A stretch of 32,644 bases of DNA. Origin: Saccoglossus kowalevskii. Its lineage: Eukaryota; Hemichordata; Enteropneusta; Harrimaniidae. The position numbers and the translations under genes were made by a program. The notes beneath the pieces were generated by a model that was not told where the DNA came from, did not search any database, and worked only from the letters and a program-made list of their open reading frames with translations. Positions 1-14,600 of this stretch are shown here, piece after piece. The stretch covers positions 252,362 through 285,005 of the forward strand of contig NW_003126889.1 in assembly GCF_000003605.2 (NCBI RefSeq), in the 5' to 3' direction. Within the stretch, counting starts at the first letter, position 1, and every line of letters begins with the position of its first letter.

Positions 1-2559
1 TTCAGTTGTTTACTTACGCCCACGGTAAGTCACAAGGTGAACTTGAACTAATTAATATAGACGGGTCAATTTAGCTAACAGTGTGTGATATACATATTTT
101 AGTGCGAAATTAATAGAATAATTACTCATGTCCCATAGGACAGCCAATTGATTGTCACCCAAGTATTAACTCTGTTACTAGTGACTGATCATTTGTAAAC
201 CAACACCGTGTTTGCTCTACTGTCTTGAATTTAATTTACTTTGTACATAGTCCGTGTGTTAGTACATCCATGGAAGGTACTAACGGAGTACATTCCATGG
301 TACATCCTGGGTGAAAGATATCGTGGAGCAAGTTGATATATAGTTGTAATCAGAGCTGTAAAAACACGTCCATACGTCCCTAAAACGTTGGAACGTATGG
401 GTTAATTATTGGAAACTATAGAGGGAGGTAGCAGATTAGAAAATGCAGATGAACCAGAGGAAAAAAGTTACAGGCAAAAATAATATAAATACACATTTGG
501 TAGAAGACACGAAACATCATCGCGAAAGAAGTGATTGAACTCATATTATTATAATAATTTGCTCAGTTTCTACGATTTCTGATGCCGGGTTTCTAATGAA
601 CACCCTATGAGCACAAATGAGCTGGCGTGGCGCTGGCAGGTGACCCCTATAACATACAGGTTGTGGCTTTATTATAATCAACATACATACAATGCACTAG
701 TTTCACACACAATAATGTAGTAGAATGCCAGGCATACGCCAGATGTTCACTGTATTGTCCTACATCACCTGGACTATTACCAACTGTGTCTTACAGCTTG
801 GCGGTTAGTTCAACAATCATGCCCCCCATGGTCTATCGTTAATACATTTACGTTACTTTGATTGCCATTCTGAAATTGTGTTCTTGTTGTGTTTCATCTC
901 ATATATCAATGTCAATGTCTTAGGTACATAGATAATCTGGACTGAAATTGATAAATGTCAACACGGCGCAGTGGGTAGAAATTTGAAATAAAAATACAAG
1001 CATGAATGAATGAGATTCACTAGCGCATCATGATTGTGATATGTTAGTATGCATGGAATTCGCATAGATACAGATAGTCACATTTAGCTGAATTACATTT
1101 CTGTTAATACTACAGCTACAAATATTAGCAATTTCTGGCCAGAATAAAATGTTTGATTATCTTTATATTTTGTTGACTTTAATTAACTCCAATGGAAGAC
1201 CGGAGACTCCCGCAATAAATAAATAAACAATACATACAATAAACGCACATAATTGCTTTGTCAAACTATTATCACTTTGTGGAATCATTCTAAGCCAGAG
1301 AACTGTCAAATTCCAGGATCCCGGACACCGCCCACTTCTGAATATATCGACTCATTTTAATTTGTGGTGGGTACTTCATCACAAAAAAAACTCATTAAAA
1401 TAAACGAAACAATAGAGATGCATTGAATTCACAACCCGACATGGCCAAACAATGGTAGTCCAGAGAAAATTCAATTAAATCGCGTTCGTATTCACTTTAA
1501 ACAATGGGCAGCCCATACACTAAATTAAGGGAAGCTGTGAACGCGTACCCATTCAAATCCGCACAGCGTTCCCAGTGAGCATTTTATTGTCAAAAGGACG
1601 CAGATCTTTATAAACAAAATAATTGATATTGTGTATGTCTGATGTCCATCGCTTGATGAAAAGTTTGTTGACCCAGCCTCAACGTCAGCATTACCTGTGT
1701 CAATTACGTCAGAATATATTTTGTCTTCGCTGGGGGTACTTTTACGATTGCAGCCACGCCCATTGATATCAAGGTAAATATTCTGATATATCGCTCAGCA
1801 GCAATCTTTATTTTTAATAACCCGGAAGGACGGTTAAAACTTCAAATAGCGTTGTCCATTTGTGTACAACAATCAAACGATGTCTTTTGACAGGTGTTAA
1901 TTATTCACTTTTATGCAAATACGTCCAGGTGATCACGTGATTCTGTCGACTGTGTGAATAGAGGTGTGCTGTGGTCATAATTGATGAAGCCGTCGAAAGT
2001 AGGCCTTCGTGTTCTCCAACATTTCTAGATATCTGCAAGTTGTCATCAACAACAAAAAACATCAGTGCACGTAAGACATTTTTTGTATTATTATTCCATC
2101 GAAAACATCATCTTTTGAAGGCGCATTTAAAAAGTGGATTATTTAGACACTGTGAATTCTGAGTGACGGTTATAGTCGGCGGAAGGAGACAACGAGGCTA
2201 CGCTGGTTAGTTTCAGCGTTGGGTTGGTCTCGGTCGACTTTGGCGCGATTTCCTAAAAAGTGATTGACCGTCTCTGCTTTGGACGTCCAATTTTGTGCGT
2301 TCGGCCCTCGCATGACCCCTTGATTTTTTGCGAGCCTAATAAGTAAGTATTTGGTTGGCCCAGTGTCTTGTATATTCAATGCCATGTGATTTACTTGTTG
2401 CACAGTGTTAACATTTTAGTGCGAGTGTCGAACCCATACACACCGGTAGTTCTTTTTGTTCACACAGCGGTAGGAGCGCTAGACGGGACTGCTTGATCCT
2501 ACACTGCACTGCACTGTAGTTTGGATTACTGAAGTTTACGGCCGTACTACACCGTCAGC
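1..2559. other. 5' flank of the llgl gene, with presumed promoter and 5' UTR near its right end
   Basis: I see no convincing protein-coding exon here; the open frames are short and match nothing I know. The stretch just before the ATG at 2560 must hold 5' UTR, because an in-frame TGA lies at 2530-2532 with no ATG between. From about 2160 to 2560 the DNA is richer in CpG than the AT-rich sequence to its left, as expected near a CpG-type animal promoter, but I find no clear TATA box and cannot place the transcription start. Upstream non-coding exons are possible and would need transcript data. Confidence 0.5.
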
Positions 2560-2646
2560 ATGTTAAGGTTTATTCGCAGTAGAGGCGGCGGACATGTCAG
2601 CGCCGAAAGAGAAAAACAGAAGAAGGAATTATTCGCTTTTAATAAG
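2560..2646 (+). CDS. llgl: llgl exon 1, start codon and N-terminus
   Basis: Encodes residues 1-29, starting [11 protein letters not shown] and ending KELFAFNK, close to the family N-terminus (basic start, then [11 protein letters not shown]). The start is supported by an in-frame TGA at 2530-2532 and an A at position -3. The donor is AAG|GTAGGC and the exon ends in phase 0. Intron 1 (2647-3467) holds nothing I can identify. Confidence 0.93.
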
Positions 2647-5600
2647 GTAGGCTTGGAATGTGAAAGTAGTAGCCATTTTGGATAGTGCTTTTCAAATGAA
2701 CATGCTGGACGTGCACGATTTCACCACTTATCACTGACCATGTTGTGAAATTAGCCAGTTTAAAAATTCATACCATTCCATCTACCTCTGTTACATACCA
2801 TGCTCTATTTATTTAAGTGGAATTTAAGTTGTTGTTATCGAGCTTGATAAGGTTTTTTCGGCCCGTTCCGCAAATTACATGATAGCTTTACATCCCCTGC
2901 CGAGGGTTTGGGTTTGGAAAATCCGGCTTTTCAGGAGGTCACACAAAGGACTCTATTGTATAAAGCCCTCTCCATGTTCTGTAATTTATTATTCGCAGAC
3001 GTGGCCAACGTACAAAATAAGCTGCATGGGCGTTGGAAATTCGCTGCCTCTCGCTCTGTGCGAGTCTTGTTTCAGAAACATCCTACCATAGCGGTAGTGA
3101 ATCAGTTTCATCAAAATACCCGCTAAACCTTTTCACGCCCAATATTTGAGTCTACGACTTAAACGACTGTGGTTGCATTTGAATCAAGTCTATAATCTTC
3201 TGACAGTCGGTCACTACGTTTCAAGTCACAATCGTACAAATTATGGTGATATTGAATGAAATGGGGAAACCTCTGGGCCATGTTGTGAACGTTTGTTTAT
3301 AATCGGCGTGTACTAAAACTCTGTTAATAGCTGGTATCGATTACCGGTAGGGCGGATATAGTGCCTGGTTTCCTACTGATGTACCACGACTTCTATATGG
3401 ACATAATGTTAAAAGGCTTTAATTACTATCAAATAAATAAAATGAATGTTTGGTTTTTGTTCCACAGACAGTAGAGCATGGCTTCCCCAACAAACCAAGC
3501 AGCGTGTCTTTTGACCCTAAACTGAAGCTTCTGGCAGTTGGTACACACACTGGAGTCGTCAAAGTGTATCCTTTTGTTTATAAAATTAATACCGTATACT
3601 AATGCTTTGCCGGGAACTGTTGGTTTGATACATCAATATAATTCGGAGAGTTGTTTAAATTCATTGAAGGTAGGTGATTGGTTGTAATTGTATGATGAGT
3701 GTTCAGCTTTTGTCTGGCCGTGTTTGAAAATGTTTTGTCTGCTGAAATGCTTGATTTTGATTTGTATTGTTGGATACACTAGCACCAGCCACGTGTTCAA
3801 AATAACAAAGTGATGTTTAGTCCTAATTCTGTTATTTGATGCTTTTGAATTTTTTTCATACAAATTTTTTGTATGTTGATGTTGATAATTTACAAATTGG
3901 TTAAAACTATTCGTATTTATCAAACCTTTGCCCCAATCTGCTATAGTTTTTTTGTTTCTTGGATGGCATGCCTGTTCATATGAATTGTTTATTTAGATTA
4001 TCCTAAGGCAGTTTACTAAGGTACTTCCTTTGTAACAACTAAATTGTTTTATTTATTGATTGCACCTGTCCAAGGTGCCATGAGTCATGCAGTTTCCTTT
4101 GAGTCACAGGATGCAAATCCTTCAAGTCATTAGTAAGAATCCTTGAACATTGTAACTGGATCAATACAGTAAACAATGTTATTTGCATAATGTTATTGTT
4201 GATATACATGCAAGTTTATGCAATTGTACAAAATTTATTTTAGGAAATTTATCTGTATTCTCTCCTCCTTCACCCTCTGTTTTTAATGGCATGATGCAAA
4301 CATAGTGGACACACAAGTCTTTAGCCATCACGGCCTGCATATTGGATTTGAATGTATCCATTGGTTTGTAATCTGATTATGACCCCTGAAGTTCACAAGG
4401 GTTCACTACTCTAGTTGAAAAGCTGCCAAGTCACCTTTATATGCAGGTTGTTGACATGAATGTAGCTAGGTATAGCTGGTTTGGTCCAACTCTAAGAGTA
4501 CATCTCATAAACTGGTTAAGAGTTGATTCCAACAAGTAGGGTTATATTTCATGTCTACTATCAAGTTACTAAACTGTTGCACATGGTTATGTTTGGGCCA
4601 TGCCCCCACCTGGCGATTAATAATGGCATTATTCTATAATAACAACAAACCAGTTGATATCTAGATGTGTCTGTATGCATGCGTGTCTACAAGAGGCAGG
4701 GTATTTGTATGTTCATGTGTTGTAGTGCTTGTTTTGATTATGAAGATATTTACCCAGTTATCAGATTCAGAGTTATGTATTGTAACCATAAACAAATGTT
4801 TCTCCATGTGGAAGTGGTCACACCCACTTTACTGCCAAGATTGTGTACAGTGGTTGCGTTTCAGTCGTGTTTTCTCTTAGCAAACAGTATTTTTGCACTT
4901 ATTATTTTTGGTTGTGACATGTGCCGGTGGGTGTATTTCTCGCAACAGCAATACTTGATAAAATAGTTGATTTTATAATATATGCAATCTTAGTCACTGA
5001 TAATCATTACCTGTAGAGCTATATATTTCAAGGACTGTTTTAATGTCTTCCAGTTATCGCACTTACATTATTCAGTCACGTTTGCATGAGCTGTAGTTCA
5101 ATTCTAGTTACTAAACTGCTGCAGGGAAAAGGTTAACGACGTTCATTTGCATATTAAAAAATAATTGTATCTATTAGTGAATTGTTAAATTATTAATGCC
5201 TTTTGTTGTGGCCTTTGTGCTGGTATCTTTCATTGGATGTGGTTGACTAATGATTTTGACCATCAAAATAAGGAAATAGCAATGATAAATTACAGTAATA
5301 TACAAGATGGGAGTTGTTTTTGCCAATTTACTAGTATTTTGGTGCTTGCTTGATTCACCGTATTAGTATCAGTTCGGTATGGAGCAGTGATTCTTGTTGA
5401 ATTTCATTACTTGATTGTGCCATGTGTAGATGCAGCTTGTTGTAAGGTAGACAAGTCAGTTGCGTCGTGTCACATGGTGGGTGGCTGTATTGGTAAAAAA
5501 CCTACCTTGCATGTCACATTACTAGTTGTGGGTCTGACCACACAATCACTCTGAAAAGTCCCAAAGTCTACAGTTTAATTTATAGGGTAAATCTTGTAAA

Positions 5601-8600
5601 TTTCAAAATAGATGGCTTTTTTTGTCTAAGCCTCTTTGGGCCTGTCTGAAAAAAAGAATCGTGGGGCCCATTCAGGGTATTTCATAACAGACAGGTAACC
5701 TCTTCAACCGTATCCTTTCTAGTCTCAATTCCTTTTGTAAAAGGAACAATACATTTGAAGCAGTCTATGCTCTGTTGATCTTTGGCTAGTTTAGACACTA
5801 GAGTTGTTAGATACAAAAAAAAAGGAAAGTCTGGCACTGCGGCCTTAAATTGACTCTGCATATTAATGCCATGTTTAGTTAACAATTTTAGCTAGGCAAT
5901 AGATTTTCTGGATAGATAATTTTCACTTCCATGATAGAAGATATATTTTTGCGTACATGTCTGATAACATCTATAGATCCAGAATTTCTACTAAGTTGAT
6001 ACGTTATACACGTCCATGTAATTGCCTTTGTTTGAAATTATTTTTCCTATATTGGATAGCCATATGTTTTGATTCATTAAAGCAGTTTTATAAAAATTTT
6101 ACAGCAAACTTGAATAAACCATATGAGATCTTTTTTTTCTCTCTCCAACCATGGGTGTGGAAGAACTGTTTACGGGTGTAATTTGACAAAGTGGTTTGGG
6201 TAAAAGACAGAATGTAAGAAGAGTAGCTTGGCTTTGAAATTTTTGTGGGCGTGTCTGGCCTGACACCATCACTTGGTTTGTCGTGGGTATTTTGTCAAAA
6301 GAACAGTATTTATCAAATTAATCAAGTGGTTCTTGGTAACTGTTGCATAATTTGTCAAATATTTGCTAACGTGGGTGTAAGCAGAAAATACCCGACTACA
6401 TGCAGAGGACAGAAAGTGAAATAAATTGATAAGTTTCTATGTACTTGGTTGAATAGTGTTGATATCCTGTTGCGCATGGGTGGTTTTTCAATGAAGTGTT
6501 TTCTCTTTCCTCTTAGCCTTTTTATTCTTGTAACCCAGACATGCATAAGCAATGAACCAAGATTAATCAGTATATGAAGCGCTTGGCTTTCAGGAAAATT
6601 AAAGCCAGCCAAATTCAAAGAAACTTCCTTTTCCATGAGCCCCTGTAAAAAACAAGTTTTAAAGTCATTTCTTTCAAAAAATGTGGATGCAGCCTTGCTT
6701 TTTTCTTAGTTCGCTTTTATTTTGATTTTTCATGAAAATTAGAATTGTTTAAAATCCTGAAAATTTTTTTTATGTGCATACTAACTAAAATACACATTTA
6801 TACAATTTGTGATATATGAATTTATAGGGCAATATTTTTTTGACTGATGGTTGTAAAAATTCATCAAGGGTAGGAAGGATGCTTAGATAACATCAGAGGG
6901 TGGACACAAACTACAGCTATTGTTCATTCTTTAATTTCTTTTAAAGTCTACTTGCATCCTAAAGACCAGATTATTGTAGGTTTCTTTCAAAGGTAACAAA
7001 CTGAATAATGCCTTCATAATTATTCGGTACCCCCTAAAGTACCAGGATGTGACCTTTACAGGGTCATGAATATGGATAATTACCAGCATGAATTGATGTA
7101 TTGTACATTTATCCGGACTTTCAAGTGATTCTAGTCTTTCACCTTGTATATATGTATGTATGCCTGCATGCCTGTAGGTGCCCTACAATGATGGCCTTCA
7201 ATACTACTTTTACACATTAAGAGCTGGCCTTGACCAAGGTTAATTCCCAGCGGAATTAAAAAACATGTTCCAAACTAAATGTGATTGTGACTTGCTGTAC
7301 CTGCATTCAGATGTACTTGCCTCCATTTTCATTTTGTTTCAATTTACTTGTTGTTTTTTTACTCGCATTTTACCGGTAATTTAAATTTTCATGACATTTA
7401 ATCTGTTATTTTCTGAACAAGAGTTGAGACTACACACCCATGTGGCACTGACTAATGTAATCCTACTGTTTGCAGTAGGTCACTAGCTTGTAGCATCGCA
7501 TTTAATAAACCTCAATTATTCTAACATTTTACAATTGAAAATCAAATAACTAGTTTTCTAGGGATGGAGTTGGTCATAGTTTTTTTATTGGAAAATTGTT
7601 TTTCCTTTTAATTACTTGGCCAACATAATTTAAACAAAATTATTCCACTGGAAAAATGCAACATTGGTTCAGTGCTTGTACCATGTCTTGATTCATTTCA
7701 TATTGAATGTGCTAAATAGAATAACATGTGGGTTGCATCGTTTGGTTGTGCGTGTGTGTGTGTATATATATATGTATATATTTTGGAGTTGCTTTGTTTT
7801 CAACAATGTAACCTCTGTATTACTGAAATGCCCTTCAGACAACCTGTAACCCCCATGCTAAAATGGAGCATTCCATTTTGCTATTCAGGTGGTTGTTAAC
7901 CCAGACAGTCATGTGATCAGACTGGTTATATTGACGTCACCTTTTCGTCAACTGATTATTCGTCTGAAATTTACCTTCCTTTTTAAATTCAGATTTAATT
8001 ATTCCTGAAAATGAACTTTTAACCTCAAAAATCATCAGCACTAGAATTCTGAAAATTTATATTTTGAGTACATTAATTTATCTGTTAAAAGATGATGCTG
8101 TCTAAAATGAAACTGGAATTATGCCAAAGTAAATTAGTAATGTATAATAACCTAATTTGCATAATTAACACTAGTTTTGCTTCATACTGAACTAATGCTT
8201 TCTAAATAGCATATTTTTTTATCTGGAACAAGTAAATCCAAGAGTTGAAAATGGACCGAAGAAGCAATCATTTTATCATTCCAGTTGGGTAATCCATCAA
8301 TTGGTGGTAAATAATTCCATGCGTTGTCATGGTGACAACCAGTAAGTATTTGACAATAAATTTTGTTGTCGGTTATTAGCATACAATTAGAAGTACGTTC
8401 TGCTGAAATAATTGACATTTGAAGACTGCAACCAATATAACCAGAGATGGATGGTGAATTATCCTAGGGCATTATTTAAATGAGCAGTTGCCATGGATAC
8501 ATACAATAATGTTGACATGGCAACCAGTGATGCACTTCTTCAGACAGGAGTGCGTCAGTGAATTCGCATATTGAGTGTTATACCATTCAAAATTGACAAT

Positions 8601-11600
8601 GTAAGATTTACATAAACGTGTAAATGAATGATTATGGCAAGTTTGTCCTTGGCATGCATGTATGCAAAGTGTAGGTGAATTCAGTAATGTAATGATACCT
8701 GCAAATAAGAGTAATTTGTCTCGCATTGCAGGTTTGCATTGTTGGTACTTGTTCATTCTTGGTTTGAATTTTACTTTTAGTCTAATATTTTAATCGATTA
8801 AGGTGGTTGCTGGTCACTCTTATTTCACTTGACATTGTAAAATTCCAAGGCATGAAACTAAATTTGCGATGTTTTTCTGTAAATGTATGCAGTGCATTAT
8901 GGGTCCAGGATATGTGACTAATTTACTTGCACATATTGAATGTAGGCGTGTTGGTAGGTAGATACAATCAGTTCATTGCATTTCTATCTCTGCTGTATTT
9001 GGGAGGTGGTTTTGCAGATGGATTAAATAACTTTCCTTCAATCACTAGTGGTGTATGTGCTGTGAAACACTTAAATTCACAAGTAATTGAAATCGGGAAA
9101 TATTGTAGCTCTAAGTGCAAAAGATGGAAGAATTTTGGTAAATGTTGTCCTTACAGATTAAAAAATAGTGAATGTGTTGTGTCTATAACTATTATCTGCT
9201 TGCATGGGGTGGTGGGGTGTGGATGGGATATTCCTGTCAAGGAATTTGAGTTAGGTACAAAATTACACTGACTAGAACTTCCTGCATTTCAATTATTAAT
9301 TTGACATAGTTTATGGGAAAAACACTTCCTGGCTTATTTTAGGGGTATTTTATTGCCATCCTTTTCTGCTGCTGCAAAAGTACACGCGAGAGATTACTAA
9401 AAATGAACTCATGAAATATTCAACAGCCGGGTTTCCTGACAAGCTGTTGTATGACTATAGTGATTAGTTTTCTGACTGAGTTTATTTAATGAAGCCTCAC
9501 CAATGTAGCCAGCATTAAAGGGAGAGAGACAGATATTTTTAATTGTATGAATTCATTAAATAGATACAATAGGGGGGGGGGGGGGCATAAAAATGACAAT
9601 TTATTCAAAAATGGCAAGTGTAACGTGGTATTTCCCCCAAGATAATTTCATGAATCTGCACAGTTAAAAAAAAGAACAATGTTTAATCATGAAATCGATC
9701 TGATTTAATTAAAATATTTAGTACCTAATCTAAATGGGGGGGGGGGTTTGCTTTATTTTTGTTGAACACTAAAAAGCTTCTGGAAATTAATTTGCTATTA
9801 AAGCTTTGCAAAGGTGAAATTTGAAGTCGCTTTAAAGGATCAAACTCAAATATAACCAGTAATTTCCAACGCCGTATAACTCGTAAAAAGATTTATAGAA
9901 AAACTGACAATTGCTTATGTTGAGTATATCAAGATATTCACCTGTGTTCATGTCTATACTCTCCTTGAAAACAATCATTTACTGGCACTTGCAGCTGTAC
10001 AGGGTGCTCGCATGAATAATTTATCAAGGGATGTCTCATTTCACTCCCCTGTCAGTCTGTAAATTTATTTCTAATACTTGGCATCATAATAGTGTATTTG
10101 TGAGCAGTAGTCCATGCCTCTAATAATTAAATGTTATTGTAGGTGTACTCTAAAATGAATTTTCACTTTTTGCTGAAGGGTTGAATTCATAAAAATAAAA
10201 TAAAGCAAAAATTTTGCAAAAATAAACTTTTTGCAAAATGGCCAAAATGACTTCACAAAAATAAAATCTAGCTAAAATAAAGTACATGTACACATTTACA
10301 ATATACCAACATAGTTGACAAAATCCAGTCTAAATGACCTTTGCAAGCTTACAACTGTTTGCTTCATAGGGTGGCGTGACTAAAATGCCCTTCATATATT
10401 CTTACAAGCCATGCGAGACAGATAAATTTCACAATTTTGCAAACAATTCTCCAATTTGTCACTCAAAATTTGTGACATTGCAATATAGCAGTCAAAGTGA
10501 AGGTCAATCTACAAGATGTCTGATGCTAATAAGTGTATAGTGCCTGACGTTTCTAAAGGTACTATAAATTAGTTGCTAAGCAACACCTTTGTCAAGCTGA
10601 AAGATGAAAGCAATTGAATTAATATTTGATATGTTGTAATATCTTTGATATTTGAAATATAGTTTGTGTATTGTCCTTAACGATTGTTAATAGTTATGGT
10701 GCACCTGGTGTTGAATTTATTGGTGTGCATAAAGATGAAACCCCAGTGTCTCAGCTATTCTTTCTTCCTGATCAGGTAAGTCATTGCTAATAGATCGCCA
10801 TGGCCAATATTTAGGTTTAATCCTTGACTTAAGAAAACTGTTTTCAGCATGTCAAAACTCAATTTTATTTCCGTTGAATAACACTATTCATTGGTGAATA
10901 GTAAAAAACAAAAAAAAAACCCCGAACCAGATGCTCAATGTTGTTGGCTGGGAACCCCGAACCAGATGCTCAATGTTGTTGGCTGGGTCATGTAAGGGCA
11001 TGTTAGCAAACATTCTGACTGTTGGCTATAACTACAAACCCCGACCCAGATGCTCAATGTTGTTGGCTGGGTCATGTAAGGGCACGTTAGCAAACATTCT
11101 GACTGTTGGCTATAACTACAAACCATAAAAGTTTCAGATTATATCCATGAATGATATTGTTTGTAGAACACTACTCAGCTTGTGCTAAATTTGAAGTCCT
11201 ATTAGACAATACCCTGCTGTGTGTGATTCGGCCTTGAAACTTTAACTGCTAAACATATTCTAGTTATACCTGGACAAGCATAATTTAAAAATCCTTGACA
11301 TTTGACTAGTTAAAATCAAAGATCGTGTATGCAATGGGCGTTTCTCTTACCAGCCTAAAAAACGAGGGAAAAAATGATTACATTTTTTTTTTTCATTGTC
11401 GGTTTGACTGATCGATTCGCATTCAAATAATACATTTAGAATATAGAAATCTAAAAATAATATCTATAGACAAGAAACTCTGAATGGATTTTATTAATGC
11501 ACCCGTTCTTTGCAGATTTGTTATTTAAATTTGTAGATATGAATGAATTAGAGCCCATCTTCCTACTATAAACATTTGTCCTGTTTTAATAAATTGCTAT

Positions 11601-14600
11601 TAGTATTGTACTCGGAGATTGCAACAGTCAGGTGCTCCTTAAGTGTTAACTTGGTCCCTGGGAGACGTTTAGGATAGAGAAGGTGCCTGGTTTAATGTCT
11701 GGAAATGGGCAAATCATTGCAAAAAAGGAAACGTGTAATTGTAGAACACTAGTCGTAAATCTTAGATTTGGTATTATTGTAAGGCTACACGACCTCATTT
11801 TGCTAATGTTGAATTTCAGGGTCGTATTATCAGCCTGCTGGAGAACAACACATTGCATCTATGGGAAGTGAATATCAAAGATGGAAACTCTGTCTTAGAG
11901 GAAGTCAAGGAATTCTCTTTGGAGGGCAGGTATGAAAACACACAACTTTTACCTTTTTAATCGTGCTGCTATTTAAAGGTAGACCAAATCTGTCGTATAT
12001 ACCTAGGCAGTGCTAGCATCGAATGTGCGGCAGTGAGTTGTCAACTAAACAAAATTTAAAACGTGGAAAGAAATTTTGCTGCAAAATGTTGTGAATTTGT
12101 CACAAGTAACCCAGTTTTTTTTTTGGGGTCGCTTTGAAAAGAGAAATTTCTGAACACAATAGAATGGAATTCTATTTCTTGATTGTGGGTTCTTTACTCT
12201 GCCATCCTATAGATTTATGCATTAATCCATGAAATGACTCGACTACAATGAGGTATTCAATAGAAAGTATATCAGTCCAAAATGCTCAGTTTATACTTGT
12301 GCTATGAAATTTCTGAAGACTAAGTATTGCTACAATATTGATTTTTATCATTTCTTACAGATTGCAGAAAATTACAGTGTGTTGCTTGCCGTCAGACTGT
12401 CAGCATCTCTTCTTAGGAACAGAAGGTGGCAACATCTATGTTCTTGACATAGTATCGTTTGAATTATTGGAGCATATCATTTATCAAGATGTTGTTATGC
12501 AGAAGTAAGTACAATGCTATCACGTTTTTGTAATCATCTTAAATCATGGCTTAGGGTGTATAAAAGAAGAGTGACCAGTTTTGGGTATGCAAATTGCACT
12601 TCATGGTAATGTATCTCTTCCACAAAACTGATATATTAGATTATCGAAATGCATGGAGTGCTTTATTTTTCTGTTGCATACAACCATGAATATTTCACGA
12701 TGTTAGTTTACTAAGAATCTCTTCATAGCAGGCAATTATGTATGCAAGACAGTTAGCATATAGGATTAACACCTCAGTAAAGTGTGGGTGGGGCCATTCC
12801 AATTGCATTTCTCTGGTTTCGTTGTTAATCCCGGGGATTTCTGAGCCTCTTTAGATGGTTAATTTATTACTGATGGATGTTTCACAACAGAACTTTTATT
12901 TCTTGATAGCTAATTTATTTAATGACATTACAGCATGCAGTGTTCTTTGTTTGTGTATAAAGGAAAGGTATCGACAGCCGAAATCGGGGTAAAATGGCAT
13001 GTAGAAAACTGATACTGCGTTCCCCATTAACAGGCAACCAATCTCTAACACTCAAGTCTGCCAGCATGGAACGGGCACACCAACCATCTCTGATTGGGTC
13101 GATATTGGTCCTTGGCCAAAGTATTGCCCTCTTAATAGGTATGATGTGATTATTGGCCAAGACTACTGGTCAGTCCGTCATTTAGTTCAAGTAGTTGCCA
13201 TTTTACCCCGATTCCGTATTAGTTTCATGCTATGCATCAGTGTTATTCCCATATACCATCACTAGTCGTTCTTACCTGGTAGTCTTGCATGTTAATTTAT
13301 TGTATGCTTCCATTGCGCATGTACATCTTCATCTGGTTTGCTTAAAATTTGTCGCCCCATGTGTATGTAATTGAATGTTTTGAGTTTAACAGTGTTTGTG
13401 TGATCAGTGTAGAATAGAATTTGTTGTACATAGTTAGTGATAACTCCAGTTGCCTGACTAGTCAAAACTTCCTGACTATGTTTAATCAGGCTTCGTGATT
13501 CCGACTGTTCCTACAGCGTGCCTGATGACTACAAGGTGAATCCTGGTGCTGTTGAAGCTATTGCTGCTCACCCCACTGAATCAAACAAGGTATGTCAAAT
13601 TAGTCATTAGTTTCATTTGTCAGAATTAAGTGGCAGCCTTTATTATCTGGATGTTTGTCAAAATGTAACTGCAGATGATTGTTTTATACTGTATTGCATC
13701 TGGCAAATCAAGAACGATTACAAAAAGTAATTTATTGCACTGACAGCATGTTGGCTCTCGATAAGTGCGCATGATTGGCATAGACAATATTCCCCAAAAT
13801 CATTGAAATAATATTTGGATTTTTTAATGGTTTACAGTTTAAAAAAAAATAAAATGGGATATTTTTGTTTAATAGTTGCTGATAGGATACAACCGTGGAT
13901 TGATTGTACTCTGGGATAACAAGACCTGCAATGCTGATCAGACATACGTTGGAAGCCAGCAATTGGAATCGCTTTCTTGGCATCGTAATGGCATACAGTT
14001 TATGACTGCTCACAATGACGGCAGCTATGCCATATGGAATGTAAACGATCCAACCAAACCGGAGAAAGATCCCACTATTACTTACGGTAAGTTACTGTCT
14101 CAGCTGGTGTTTACACTGAAGGTCAAAGGTCACTTATTTGTATGTGGTGTTAATTAAGCATAAAGATGTAGGTTGTAGATTTCATGTCATTAGCATATAC
14201 AAATGTAATAATTGAACTAGACACAGATGGCTTCAAAGTAAATTGCTTTAAATATAAAATGACTGCTGTCAACTTTCATCTAAATCACAAAGTAAGATGC
14301 CCATGAAGACGAGTTGATATCTTCAAATATATGTACTGCAAAATTAAAACCAGTTTGAACTAACGTTTTAAAAGTTGAATCAAGGTTTTGTATATCATCA
14401 AATATGCATGCATGTGTACTTTATTTGTGATAAAATATTGTCCTAAATTTTTTGCTGGTGAAATCTTAGACTGAAGAAGATTGTGTCATTTTTCTGTGCT
14501 GAGCACCAGGCCACATCAGAGTTGGGGTGGTCGTTAGATCCCTACTTGTCATAATTACTGCCGTTATTGTGAAATAGTAGCTATCAAGTTATTAATAATT

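Larger units (their letters stand above)
3566..10693 (+). other. llgl intron 2 (7.1 kb)
   Basis: By far the longest intron of the gene. It is AT-rich with no open frame that I recognise. It contains a GT/AT microsatellite around 7749-7780, a 14-nt G run at 9572-9585, a second G run near 9736-9745, and an A/T-rich hairpin at 10212-10238. A long early intron often holds enhancers, but no specific element can be called by eye. Confidence 0.85.

Noticed and set aside
2170-2403. Minus-strand open frame in the CpG-richer 5' flank
   Set aside because: No recognisable motif. GC-richer promoter-type DNA tends to stay open by chance.
2908-3126. 72-codon open frame in intron 1
   Set aside because: No family match, no matching splice sites, and the exon 1 to exon 2 join already gives the expected Lgl sequence.
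6151-6186. ATG frame reading [10 protein letters not shown], which resembles the start of fluorescent proteins
   Set aside because: It stops after eleven codons, the following sequence shows no further similarity, and it lies deep in intron 2. A chance match.
10931-11128. Open frames on both strands across the 84-bp repeat
   Set aside because: The repeat unit is a multiple of three, so any stop-free unit stays open when copied. No other coding sign.
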